A stretch of DNA of 64,000 nucleotides from Holothuria scabra (taxonomy: Eukaryota > Echinodermata > Holothuroidea > Aspidochirotida > Holothuriidae), in NCBI GenBank assembly GCA_037179385.1, contig CM074185.1, forward strand, positions 5,575,371-5,639,370, written 5' to 3'. Below are positions 35,051-46,800 of this stretch, one piece after another. The position numbers and the translations under genes were made by a program. Every line of letters begins with the position of its first letter. The first letter of the stretch is position 1. The notes beneath the pieces were generated by a model. The model worked only from the letters and a program-made list of their open reading frames with translations. It was not told the DNA's origin and did no database searches.

Positions 35051-36220
35051 ATCAACAAAGGCCAAAGCAAATGTCATGAGAGATCGCAAGGGGTTCAATT
35101 TTTATCAAGACACCCTAACGTAGGCAAGTTGGAAGAATTTCATAACTGATTTGCTAATGTAGTAGGTTTAACAAACCATGATAAATTTGGGGAGTTCAGA
35201 GTTTAGTCATCTGGGTCGCCAGCCATCAAATGGTAGAATCTCCAAGAAAGGCCAAGATAATCATCTATGGCCACCAGAAATAACAAAGCAAAATTTCCAA
35301 TTTAGTAGAAACTTCCTTGAAATAGAAACTCGTATTGCTCAAAAATAATTCGTTCGAAATTAAGCTCACTACACGCACGTTTGAAATAGTTACATTTCAA
35401 ATGTGGTTAATTGATTGAAAGTGACAGATATAATAAAAAGCTCTTAAAGTAATGTCACATTTGGGTATAGCTAACAGATCAGTCAAGCATGTGCTTATTG
35501 CTTTTCACGAAGTGTGAACACTATGAAAGCTCATTTGAGGGTACAATCAATTAACAAACTCAGATAACAGTTACACCCTAAACCGCCTTTGATCTACTGG
35601 GGTGTCCATGTTGCTTTCTCAAAAAGCAACGCCCCATTACGTACCGTGTATGTTTTTAGGGCAAGATCATTTTTATTATTCCTGAGACTGAATGTTGAGA
35701 GCAACGTGAGATCAAAGCGTGAGTTCAAGGCTCCTAGCTAAACCATGTAGAGGAACGCTGCTTAATTCCTTGTGTAACTGTTCCCAACCTAGGTAGAAAA
35801 AATCTTTATGTAGTGGTTTCATAACAGTTCGGTCTGTAAAGTTTGAACATCAACATGTTTGACGTTTGAAGTTCAAAAGAAATATAAGAAGACAAGAATG
35901 GTAAATATTTTCAATAAGGATTTGATAAATTTAGTAGATGAATAAGATTGAACTCGTTTTGGGACAAGCCCTTTAATTTTTGAAAAGGATGTAAAACCCT
36001 TTACCGCAATACCCTTAACATACAAATTAATTTAAAGGCGGTTTCACATATTAGTTACAAATATTAGCCACGTGCAAAGACAGACCAATAGTGCTTTTTT
36101 GCGTTCTTTGGTTAAGAGTCGGAACATATTGGTCGGAGTAAATCCTCAGCTACATATAAATTACGTGATTTCAGACCAAACCACCACCACAAAACATTTT
36201 CATAACCATTTCTGTATAAC
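35051..36220 (+). other. Intron upstream of the A4 pseudo-exon
   Basis: No gene is seen. The stretch 35510-35640 resembles 23280-23400, and 35880-36010 resembles 19150-19280. The last bases read TTTCTGTATAAC, where the functional relatives read TTTCTATATTAG. Confidence 0.55.
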
Positions 36221-36433
36221 AAACATGTAACAAAGACGACTTGTTAGACAATGATTGGGAATGGAAGATACAGTTTACTAATCTTGGGAGAGGAGATGAA
36301 AGAGATACACGTGCATTACCTGATACGGTAGCCACAATAGAATGTAATACATTTGGTTATGTAACGTCAGGGGAAAATACCAGAACGTGTAGGCGAGGAG
36401 AATGGAGTAGACGAAATCCATCTTGTGTAAGAG
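36221..36433 (+). pseudogene. Type A Sushi pseudo-exon with both splice sites lost (A4-pseudo)
   Basis: The module is intact as coding sequence: TCNKDDLLDNDWEWKI, TVATIECNTFGYVTSG, TRTC, RRGEWSRRNPSC and VR, with four cysteines and 213 bp exactly as in A2 and A3. Compared with those exons, the acceptor AG at the homologous position is AC (36219-36220), and the donor GT is AT (36434-36435). No other AG/GT pair preserves all four cysteines in phase 1-1: a TTAG at 36243-36246 would drop Cys1, and a GTAAGA at 36427 would change the phase. It is most likely skipped. The open frame suggests recent loss. Confidence 0.85.
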
Positions 36434-36830
36434 ATACGTTTGAATTTAAAAGATTTAAAGATATTTTGGTACAAATTACATCATAGTTTTATTCGGAACA
36501 TCTGAGATAGTTCTATAACTCTTTTGTTGCGAGATCTCCCATCACCGTATCACCGGATGAAAACATATCCAGCACGTTGGAAACAATCCCACTGTAGAAT
36601 ACGCGGAACAAATTTCTTTTCTCACATCTGTGTCGTTGTAATGAATATTTGACTGAAGTAAGTTAACCCATAGTCGATTTGAAATCCTGTTCATGGAAAG
36701 TTTGGTGATTACAGTAGTCATATACTGTTATTTATACATATTGAAACAATTAGGCATAACAAATAATAGTTCAAAGAAGAATACTGTTCCCATCAGTTGC
36801 CGCTAATATAAAATTGGTGATTGTGCAGTA
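36434..36830 (+). other. Intron, nothing recognised
   Basis: AT-rich sequence between the A4 pseudo-exon and the TTTC tract. No coding or repeat signature is seen. Confidence 0.5.
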
Positions 36831-38005
<1,175 letters not shown>

Positions 38006-38073
38006 GAAAAGTTGCGCTTTTCACAATTAATATTCCAGCCTTTTCTCTGCATTTTATTTTAAAATTTAAATAG

Positions 38074-38265
38074 CTCCGTGTCTAGCTCATCATCTTGAAT
38101 ATGGTGAATTCCAATACCGTGACAATAATGGTATGGATACATTGAATCCGAAACATGGTGATTTCAGGATAGCAACCTGCAACGAAGGTTACTATCTTCA
38201 TGGAGAAAATGAGACTCAATGCCAGGAGGGTGAATGGGAAAGCCGATTGATTTTCTGCGTAGAAG
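38074..38265 (+). CDS. Sushi/CCP module exon B4
   Basis: This is a complete type B module, 192 bp, phase 1-1, acceptor TTAAATAG and donor GTACGG. It reads PCLAHHLEYGEFQYRDNNG, NPKHGDFRIATC, NEGYYLHGENETQC and EGEWESRLIFC, with cysteines at positions 2, 35, 49 and 61. An N-E-T sequon before Cys3 may be glycosylated. It resembles B5 (YRDNNG/YRDSNNG; ATCNE) more than B2/B3, so B4 and B5 form a separate sub-lineage. The acceptor lies just after the giant TTTC tract. Confidence 0.92.
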
Positions 38266-38682
38266 GTACGGTAATTGTTACAAATACTTCACAAATATTT
38301 ATCCTTGCGCTAACTGCATCCCTACGCAGGATATTCTAGATGAGTTGCGGTGTTCATCCTTGTGTGTCACCTCAACCCATCACGTAGAAAAAAAATAGAA
38401 AAGGTTAGCATTACATTGAATCCTAAGATATCAGTCGATAACGAAAGCTTGTCTAACACGACTTATGTAAAAAACAACTTGCATGTCCTGTTCATAGGCC
38501 TTAAGTCATAAAGCAAGGTTCTCTGCCTTTGCTCATTTAAATTTGTATCTCTTCCAAACGAGCCTTGCAACCTGGATGTTTGTTAAAATTATTTATTTTC
38601 TTTTAATCGTTAAACATCAGAATAGGCAGTCTCTATAGTTCACAATCAATGATCATAACTTTTTTTTTAATTTAATTTGTAG
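38266..38682 (+). other. Short intron between B4 and A5
   Basis: No gene is seen. The 417-base intron, ending in a T-rich tract and TTTGTAG, is close in length to the 441-base B2-A3 intron. A short B-to-A intron may therefore be ancestral to the pair. Confidence 0.6.
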
Positions 38683-38889
38683 AACCCTGCGACATAAACG
38701 AACTACCCACCGGTGATTGGGAGATAAATTACACATACCCAGAAGGGAGTGAAGTATACGGTTTAATCAAACCAGCACTCACGGTGGCTACATTTACTTG
38801 TACAACTATCGGCGATGTAATAATCGAAGGAGGTTTGAGTACTTGTCGAAAAGGAGGGTGGGATGGACAGGTTCCTTCTTGTGAAAGGA
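38683..38889 (+). CDS. Sushi/CCP module exon A5
   Basis: This is a complete type A module, 207 bp, phase 1-1, acceptor TTTGTAG and donor GTAAGT. It reads PCDINELPTGDWEINYTYP, then LTVATFTC, TTIGDVIIEGGLSTC, RKGGWDGQVPSC and ER. It keeps the type A hallmarks (an acidic ELPTGDWEI block after Cys1, a long Cys1-Cys2 stretch and a W-x-G-x-x-P-S-C ending) but is well diverged from A2/A3. An N-Y-T sequon is present. A (TA)n run starts about 50 bases after the donor. Confidence 0.92.
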
Positions 38890-38937
38890 GTAAGTTTCTC
38901 CTAATTAGGTAAGGTGTTACACACCTTGCAGTATAGA

Positions 38938-38998
<61 letters not shown>

Positions 38999-39026
38999 AT
39001 ATATATATATATGTATATATATATAC
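38938..39026. repeat. (TA)n-rich microsatellite
   Basis: TA runs interrupted by TGTA units, between exon A5 and the 3' end of the Penelope-like element. Confidence 0.95.
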
Positions 39027-39071
39027 AGGTCGAAAAGAGGTAGTAAAAAGTGCTTAAAAGTTTGCTGAAAA

Positions 39072-39110
39072 CTCCAGGACGTTTCGGGTATAAACCCTTC
39101 ATCAGGTGGC
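39072..39110 (-). ncRNA. Hammerhead-ribozyme-like motif in the PLE 3' region
   Basis: On the minus strand, CTGATGA (39105-39099) is followed by a 4-bp hairpin GGGT-TTAT-ACCC and then GAAACGTC (39085-39078). This is the order of the hammerhead core: CUGANGA, helix II, GAAA, a two-base palindromic helix III, and a GUC cleavage site. Short helix III hammerheads in the terminal repeats of PLEs are established knowledge. Helix I pairs CCA with TGG outside the core, but the innermost pair would be a C-C mismatch. It lies about 320 bases past the endonuclease end, where a 3' repeat is expected. Activity is not shown. Confidence 0.65.
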
Positions 39111-39427
39111 AAAAACCAAACTGAACAACCAACAGTAACAATTGGACACGACAAACATGGAATCCGAAGCGATCGCTGTAAAAACAGAATCGGACGAAGT
39201 GACTGTCAGAAAACATGAGTGCGAAGGATGAAACACAAATCAAAAAAAGAAAAAGAGCGTCCTGGATGAAAAAGTGCACGTACAAATCGAATGTGGTCAG
39301 AAAAAATGGGAAAAAAAAGTAGACAAAAACTAGGTCCGGAAAAAATAATTAGGGCTACACAGTAAAAAATGAGCACGAACGGGTAAGTGTAAAAGGAGTA
39401 AAAACTGGCTCAAAAAAGGGGTGAATA

Positions 39428-40052
39428 TTACAAAAGGTCAATTCTAACGAGAATACCTAGCCTCATGATCAGTCGGTTTTCAGCACTAAGGCGGTCACGA
39501 TCGGAGTCTCGGCACATAACAGCTGCCGTAACAGTTAAATGCTGTATAGAACAAGGTGAAGGGGGATTAAAATGTGCAGCCACCGGGTATCCATGGAGAT
39601 TCTGTTTGATGGACCTAAGGTGCTCGGTGACTTGATCCGCGAGGCGGCGCTTGGTCTTTCCCACAAGCTAAAATATAAACTACATTAAAGGAAATGCAGG
39701 AGAATCTTTGTTTGACAATAAAGCTATTGCCGTTGGGGCCTGAAATGTTGACGAGGTCGTGTTTGCCAACAACTGCACATGTATTACACCTCAGACGGTT
39801 ACATAGAAAGGTACCAGCCGTGTCGTCGAAAGAAGTTCGTGGGTGGGAAGCCCGAACTAAATGGTTGGCTAAATTTTTCTCAACTCTAAAAGCAGTGATG
39901 GGGGGTTCCGGGAAAACATCACGGGTTGAGGGGTCTTGTCGGAGCAATTCTACATTTTTGTGGATAGCGTGTAAAATAGGACGGACCCAAGGGTGATAAG
40001 AAATAACTAAAGGAATACGTAGATTGGTACCAGATTTGCTCTTTTTCTCCAA
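39428..40052 (-). pseudogene. PLE C-terminal linker and GIY-YIG endonuclease remains
   Basis: Minus-strand translation shows HPWVRPILHAIH, AFRVEKNLANHLVRA, a CNRLRCNTC cysteine motif and KQRFSCISFNVVYILACG (GIY-like strand). A frame change follows, then GKTKRRLADQVTEHLRSI and PVAAHFN, and RLIMRLG at the end. This is the C-terminal half of endonuclease-bearing PLEs. The frame change between the VVYILACG and GKTKRRL blocks breaks the catalytic domain. Confidence 0.88.
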
Positions 40053-40092
40053 GGCTTCCTCTCTGCTTGTTCCTTGAATTCTGCGTAGGGCA

Positions 40093-40980
40093 TTATATTA
40101 GAGAGGATTTTGGCAGGGGACTGGCGTTTTTCAAAAAAGGATAAAATTTCTTCAGAGGCAGTGGAAAAATCAGTCGTCTGGCTCGCAAGAGCTGGGAATA
40201 AGGAATAGATTTAGTGCAAGATTTGGGGTGGTTGGAAGGGTACAAAAGGTAGTTATGCGAGTCGGTTGGCTTAAAGTGTAGGTTAGAGGTAATTGTACGA
40301 ATGTTGATGGACAGTTTAAGGTCGAGAAAAACAACAGATGAGTCCGAGATACAATGGGTAAATTTCAAAAAGGGGCAAAATGAATTAACAAAGTCGATAA
40401 AAGTTTCTAAATCTCACGACGGGATCCAGTGGCAACTCCTGCAATATCATCAATACACCTTTTGTAAAGTATAGGTCGTGGCCCGGTATACTGAGAAAAA
40501 AGTTGTTCTTCAAAGTGACCCATGGTCAGACAGGCAACATAGGGACCCATTTTGGTTCCCATGGCCACTCCTTTAACTTGACGGAAAAAACGCCCATTAA
40601 ACTGAAAAAAAATTTGCGTGAGAACAAGTCCCGTTAAACGTAGGAAGGTGTCAGTCGGTATAAGAGGATCACGCCGTTTGTCCAGATAGTAACGGATAGC
40701 TGTTAAGGCAGCATTATGAGGAATGAACGTGTAGAGGCTGGACACATCCATGGTGAATAGAAGACGTTCTCCGCAATTTTCAGGAAACTCAAAGTCACGA
40801 ATAAGTCTCAAGAAATGTGGCGTGTCTTGAACAAACGAAGGCAAAGCTGAAACTAAAGGGGAGAGCACAGAATACTCAGATATAAGTACGGTGGGGCAAC
40901 TGTGTGAAGAGCCGATAGGTCTGCCAGGGTTGTTGGCTTTGTGGATTTTGGGTAGCAAGTAGAAGTTAGAAATATATATG
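40093..40980 (-). pseudogene. PLE reverse transcriptase remains
   Basis: Motifs in order are [10 protein letters not shown] with [18 protein letters not shown] (palm motif A), [18 protein letters not shown] (motif B) and [10 protein letters not shown] (motif C, catalytic Asp pair kept). After a stop near 40407 a shifted frame continues with VVFLDLKLSI and FKPTDSHNYLLYPSNHP, the usual PLE post-palm order. The first RT motifs are missing and the frame is broken, so no functional enzyme can be made. Confidence 0.9.
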
Positions 40981-40985
40981 TATAT

Positions 40986-41041
40986 ATACATGTATTTATA
41001 TACATATATATCTATATATATATATAGATATATACATATAC

Positions 41042-41123
<82 letters not shown>
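40986..41123. repeat. (TA)n-rich microsatellite at the PLE 5' truncation
   Basis: A long TA run with TACA and TCTA interruptions abuts the point where PLE similarity begins. ORFs rich in Tyr-Ile here are artefacts of the repeat. Confidence 0.95.
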
Positions 41124-41125
<2 letters not shown>

Positions 41126-41477
41126 CGCTAATTCCCACCTTAGGGGGAAATTGTTATATCTGCGCGTACATAGGGCGAAAAAATAACAATGAAATACATA
41201 GGAAAAAGAGTTCGCCCTAACGTCTAAAAATATAAACAACGTTATTTCAATGGCCAGCCATCCGTTCGTGTTAACAGCTATGTGTCCGTAAATTTGACAA
41301 GTTTGAAGTAATTGTATCTTCTTCGTAATTTTAGGAGGGCGTCTTTGTCCGTTTTCTTATTCCTATAGAAAAAGTGTGTAGAAGCATTACGGCGAAACTT
41401 ATATTTCGCCCCAAAAAACTTTTCCCCTTAAGGTCGACTTTTCAACAACAACTTTCCCCCTAAGTGCCGAATTAGTG

Positions 41478-41479
<2 letters not shown>

Positions 41480-41552
<73 letters not shown>
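41480..41552. repeat. (TA)n microsatellite
   Basis: About 36 uninterrupted TA units, followed directly by the second hammerhead-like sequence. Confidence 0.97.
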
Positions 41553-41553
<1 letters not shown>

Positions 41554-41566
41554 TCAATCTGCAGAA

Positions 41567-41600
41567 AGTGCTGTTTCGACCTTTAGGTCTCCTCAGAGTA
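41567..41600 (-). ncRNA. Second hammerhead-like motif next to (TA)n (degenerate)
   Basis: On the minus strand, CTGAGGA (41596-41590) fits the CUGANGA core. It is followed by a GACC-TAAA-GGTC hairpin and GAAAC (41577-41573). The next bases are AGC, not GTC, so the helix III and cleavage-site part is off consensus. It has the same orientation as the motif at 39.1 kb but a different helix II. It could be the 5' repeat of a related PLE or a separate (TA)n-associated element. Confidence 0.45.
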
Positions 41601-42914
41601 GATTTCAAAACGGAATGACAAGACTGACACAGGCATAACCTGCGTCAGTCCAGCCATTCACGGTACATTGCTTGCGAATGCCAAAGTGCACAAGCTCAAA
41701 GAGCGTGCTTTGCATAAAACGAATAGTATTACGCCCTGGCTAAAATGCCAAGACTACACAAGCAATATATATACATAAATGTAAGTAGTGTGAAAACTTG
41801 AAATATCCAAGTGTTAAATTTCTCTCAAACTGCAAGTATTTGATTTGAAATTTAATGTGCCCATATGTTTTTGGGTGAAGGCCAAAAGTCATTAGGGCTA
41901 AAGGTTCCAATTATGTCTTACCTTGCAACTCCCTAATTACAAAATAATTACCTTAAATGCAAGGAACCATAGTGCCCTTGGGCTCTTGTTCAAAGATTGA
42001 TTTTTTCATTATTTAAGTGACAGTCATTAGATTCGTATTTCAAGGCTGGGTACATGCAGCTTAAAACACGTGGTATTTGCCGTTTCCGGCCATCTGGAGG
42101 GTTTGTAAAGCCTCAAATTTTCCTCGCTCCGCGCCAACCGATTGTGGCGTTCCGCTTAGATAGCCTTGATGCGCCAGAACCTCGGAGGTAACAGACCCCC
42201 CCACACTTGTCACCTAGGCCCACCACCCTAAAATTCAGTCCTTGCCACGCTACTGTTGGATAGTCCAAAAATAATCAAATTTCCTCACAAGAAGCCCAGA
42301 ATCTTAATTTTTCTTTTGCAATATCAGCCTTATATTTACAAATGTGTATAAATGTGTATTTGTATATTTATAATGTGTACATATACAAACGTGTATAAGG
42401 ACCAAAATTTTTGGCGCGGTCCTCGCGCCTCAAATTACGCTCCTAATAGGCCTACAGTAGTGTTCACACTTTTGAAAAATTATTTTTTTTTAACTGTTTT
42501 TGCTCGTAGAAAAAGCAAAAAAATTTAGCATTGAGAAATGTACCTTTTGGTCAATGGGGTAGGGTGAGGTGCATGGTAAAAATTGTTCTGCCCCGACTTT
42601 CATATTGCTTCCTACGCCACTGCCAAAGATTGTTTATGGAGTTAATGAATTTTAAAAAACCTCAGTTTCACCAACTAAAAGCTTGCCTATGGTTTCTTTT
42701 CCATTCTATTAAATGAAAGAATTAAATGGTTTGGTGAATAGTGACTTTTATAATAAACCTACCTAATCCTAATTAACTTCTTTTATCATCTTGTTCAATT
42801 TATTCGTATAATCACTTACATCCGAGGTATTAGAATTCTAAGAATTTTTGTAGCCATCAAACTTAACTTCGTTTAACATCGTTTTAGAGAACTTACTATC
42901 TACTTTTTTCAACT
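41601..42914 (+). other. Intron, no gene seen
   Basis: No supported gene. At about 42120-42165 the dispersed block CTCGCTCCGCGCCAACC...CGCTTAGATAG occurs, which recurs elsewhere in the window. hAT-like end sequences (CACGCTACTG at about 42247, CTACGCCACTG at about 42612) appear without clear partners. Confidence 0.4.
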
Positions 42915-43195
42915 CGAGTATAAACTTAGCATTACGTTAGGTTAGATGGAGCTGTACTGCCTAGTTTTCAACCATGTGGTTCAAGTCGAGCCAACCACGG
43001 CCTTTTTTCATTTGTGGCTACTCGGCTTGTTTCCCCTGATCCATTGCTAATGCTAGGAACAGACACAATGGCAATAGGTCTCGTTTTTAAAGGATTCTTT
43101 ATGACCCGGCAGGACTTGAACTCGAGACCTTCCATCTGCAAGTCAAAAGCTTTTAGCTCATTACCATACAGACTATGCATTGGATGAGTTTCCCC
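42915..43195 (-). mobile_element. tRNA-derived SINE
   Basis: On the minus strand the head reads GTCTGTATGGTAATGAGC (A-box-like region), and about 35 bases later CGAGTTCAAGTCCTGCC, a good RNA polymerase III B box. It has a tRNA-like size but no clean cloverleaf. The body and tail run down to GTTAGGTTAGATGG on the plus strand near 42935. The tail matches fragments at 23.65, 24.1 and 56.27 kb, so this is a dispersed family rather than a tRNA gene. Confidence 0.65.
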
Positions 43196-43657
43196 AATGA
43201 CGAACCATCCTTAGGTGTTAACAGACACCTGCTCGTAATTTTTTTCTCAGCATTGAATCTTATTTTTAAACTTAAAGCACGGTACCGTCAAAAGTGTGTG
43301 TAATCAGTAACGAGAAAATTCGATTTAAGTCCATTTTTATCTCTGCTTCATTTACTGTAAGTAATTGTAATTTCATACTTATGTTGCAAATAAGTCTCCG
43401 TATTTTTATCCCACCCTTGTTATTTGATGTCTGTTAATGCGTTGTCCACAATGGAGAAGTTTGGGGTCTCACGAAAAACTATTTACTGTTGGTAATAGGT
43501 ACTTGACCTAAGAATTATTTCCTTTGGTAAATTCTTGTCCATCTTTTTTATTCCTTAGAAAGATGGGATGTCTTAAAAGGAAATAAAAATTGCTTGGACT
43601 TCATGATTTGACTCTTCAAAATGTTTTAACCTGTCAATCGTCTTTTGTTTCCATCAG
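43196..43657 (+). other. Intron before exon B5
   Basis: No gene is seen. It ends in CTTTTGTTTCCATCAG, a good polypyrimidine tract and acceptor. Confidence 0.5.
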
Positions 43658-43849
43658 GCACATGTACGACCGTTACCCTCAGCAATGGCGTACTGCAGTA
43701 TCGCGACAGTAATAATGGCACTGTTTCAGAACCTCGACATGGAGATTACATGATAGCAACCTGTAATGAGAATTATACTCTTCAGGGAACAGACAAAATA
43801 CGGTGTTGGGAAGGAAACTGGGAGAAAGAACGTCCTACTTGCAAAGAGA
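43658..43849 (+). CDS. Sushi/CCP module exon B5
   Basis: This is a complete type B module, 192 bp, phase 1-1, acceptor TTTCCATCAG and donor GTAAGT. It reads TCTTVTLSNGVLQYRDSNNG, EPRHGDYMIATC, NENYTLQGTDKIRC and EGNWEKERPTC. The cysteine spacing is as in B2-B4. The sequons N-G-T and N-Y-T may be glycosylated. Its closest relative in the window is B4. The following intron is about 12.9 kb, the longest here, and hosts most of the later mobile elements. Confidence 0.93.
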
Positions 43850-46800
43850 GTAAGTTCTTGTTTTCTCTTCATTTTCTTGCGATATCACTTGCCGCTTTTA
43901 TTCCAGCTATTTTAAATTAACTTTTTCTTTGTTCATTTCTCTATGGAAGCATAACAGAAGCATTTTTGTTGCATTCATTGCATTTGAATGACGAAATTAA
44001 AAATTTGTGTTGTAACGCACAATTAGTCAATGAAAGTCCAAAAATTCCCTACAGAGTTACTGTTCTGGAAAGATAGAACCAAAATATGTGGGACTACGAT
44101 GCAAACGAATCCTCTAGCAACTTAGGCTAAGGCGCTGAGCTGTCGGTGATTGCCAACGACGAATACTAGAGTTTAAGGGGTAGGTCCCATGTGCTTTAAA
44201 ATGAGCGATCACTCAAAATGCCGCAGCAATCGCAACTTAACAAGTTTTGTAAGTATTACCTAAAGTTCCCTTCAAATAATTGAATTCGAATTCGTAATGG
44301 TTTCACCCAATTGTTATTCCCTGTGTATCGTTTGGTCTAACTTTAGGTAGAATTGATTGTGAGGGGCGGATTTAGGGTGATTCTTTTATACTGTACCAAC
44401 CTGAGAAGGTCTGCCTAATGTGTCATTTTTACTTAATGACACACTCCCATAACATCCCTTGACTTTGCCCCTTATTTCTCCGCACCAAACATAGCTCTCC
44501 CTGCATTTAATTCAGCTATAATTTTCAGTCATTGTGCATTTTTTTCCATATTTAACAATTTAAAAGTGTGATGGTAACAAAGCTGAAAATAAGCACTGCT
44601 TAAATTCTGCTCGCAAGCTTTAGGCAATACCATTTCCGACTGCCGTGGTTTTTTTCCTATTTTTTTCAAATATTATATTACGTTCCGGGGTTACCGATGG
44701 TGCACGCTCCCTTCGATCTTTCGGACAGGATTTCAAGACAGCGACAGCTTATATTGTGCTTATTTCATTAGTGAATGGTATTTCCGGCTGTATGATGTGT
44801 TAAGATTTCCAAAATTTTCTGAAAATCAGAGCCAAATGATGATGGGCCTTTACTTGGATATTTTTAGAGCAGGATAAAAAATAACCACTGCATAGGTTCC
44901 TCTTAAAAGCTTGGGAGAAGTCATTTCTGGCAGTCCAAGGAGTTAAGAATTTCCAAAATCTTATTTACGCACCTCACCAACTGGTGGTGGCGTTTTGCTC
45001 ACATAGTCTTTTGGGAAGGATTACAGAACAATGGTTGGTAAGATTCTGCTTTCAAGAACGGTGTTTCATTTCCGGGCCAACTGGTAGTGGCGCTCTGCTT
45101 AGATAGTGTACAAAGCCGTATATTAGGAGATTTCGGACAACGAGTGATTTGCGACGTCAGACGTAAACACTAGACGCCATTTTAGCCGAAACGTAAATAT
45201 AACTTCGTAGCTGATACTACGTGTAGACGAGAAGGTACAGCCCGACATCCTTCTTCAGAATATTGTTCTTATGATGGTTCTACGGAGAAAGTTATTTAAA
45301 CAGTGTAAGTATCGCTCACTGGCCTAACGTTAGTCACACACGGTTAAGACATGATGTTGAGCTTCAGTTGTATTGTACAGTTAGCGTTAATAGGCTTGCT
45401 GTTGCCAGGCCTATATCATTCTTACTGTAAGAACGGTTGTATTTGTTCCACTACATAAAAGTGTGGCAGAACACGGCTATGACAGTGCATTTTAGAGTAT
45501 ATGAAGTTCCTGACAAGGCAGCCACATTTGAGTACCCATAACTTATCTGATCCAGTGGGAACTGCACCTCACCCCACCCCATGCTATCTATCCCATTTTT
45601 CAGCCATAAGTTTTTTTTTACCTCATTTTATCTTAGTAAAGTGAATTTGAGGCTGTTTTGAGGTCTCATTTGGCAGATTTGTGGTGGGTGGGGAGACGTA
45701 TATTTTCCTGGAGTGCTGGGTGGGAATTTAGAGTACTTGGTGTCATCTTCCGTAACTGACGACTGTATAGTAGAGTCTACATCCCCGCACTGTACGCCGG
45801 GATTTTCTGTGCACATACAATCCTACATAGCAATATGCAGGCCTGTGCACATTCGTACAGTGTACATGTACATGATCATGGTACATTGGCAATGCAAATT
45901 TACAAGTATATGGTTCACACACAGTAAGTATCAAGTAGTATCTGAATGGGATTGTGCATGATTTATGTATACATGTACGAAATGCATACACCATTCACTG
46001 GCAATACAAGTACTGTATACTTTACGTCTATCATACGGCGAGAATTAACCGGCGCGCCGGGAGTACAACTTGCTCGCCGCTACGCCGAGGAGTCTGTACT
46101 CATGCCGAATATCTTCGTTTTTTTTAAAGTAATAAATGCAAAATTAATGTTTCTTCTGAATCGAGAGACCTTCCCCATGTTTCTATGATTCTGATAAACA
46201 ATTGCCCCCTTGAGAATAATACCAGGTTGCAGGAAGTGACTCAAAATTATATTGCTTTTTATTAAATGATCTTAAGGAAATTTCTGATCCTGCCTCAGTT
46301 ACAACAGCAATGCCCTGTGTAGTTACTTGTATCCTCACTGCCATGAGAAAGGACTCACTTTGTATGGCCTTAAAAGGCAGCATATTGTATGGGGGGATGT
46401 GAGCAGTACTGTTACTAGGTGAATGCTGCTGCTGTAGGATATGGACTTAACTTTTGTGTTCCATCTAGTCTGTAAGAACTATTTACTTTTTTGGATTGAA
46501 GATGCAAGAAACGTATATACGTATATACTTACCAGAATAAGAATCCCAGTTGGACTATATTTTGTTAATTTAGCCGAACTTTGTCAACTTGGATTATCTC
46601 TACCGGCTGTAAATTTAAAGGCACATAAGGATAGGGTGAGTGTGAACAGAGAGAGTGTATTGTAGAACAGTTGTACATGACATTGAAAATTAGTTTGTTG
46701 AAGTTTTTCTACTCGAAAAACAGTATTAGCAAATTATCAAAATCCCTTTTTATTTTTTTTTTTTTTTTTTTGGTTGAAGGTTTCATTGAAAATTGTAAGC

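Larger units (their letters stand above)
39027..40985 (-). mobile_element. Penelope-like retroelement (PLE) with GIY-YIG endonuclease, defective
   Basis: Reading down the minus strand gives a Penelope-type reverse transcriptase, a linker, and a GIY-YIG endonuclease domain. A 3' region of about 390 bases with a hammerhead-like motif follows. Both ends abut (TA)n tracts, a frequent setting for PLEs. The RT begins abruptly at [10 protein letters not shown] next to (TA)n, so the 5' part is missing. At least two frame changes separate the coding pieces. The element lies in the intron after Sushi exon A5, in antisense orientation to the gene. Confidence 0.9.

Noticed and set aside
40407..41138. A single 243-codon ORF starting with a Tyr-Ile run
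   Set aside because: Only the part after 40985 is a real RT relic. The start and the Tyr-Ile leader are (TA)n read-through, so the start codon is not meaningful.
43100..43180. A tRNA gene on the minus strand
   Set aside because: The B box is good, but the acceptor stem and anticodon arm do not fold cleanly, and tail-linked copies elsewhere show it is a SINE.
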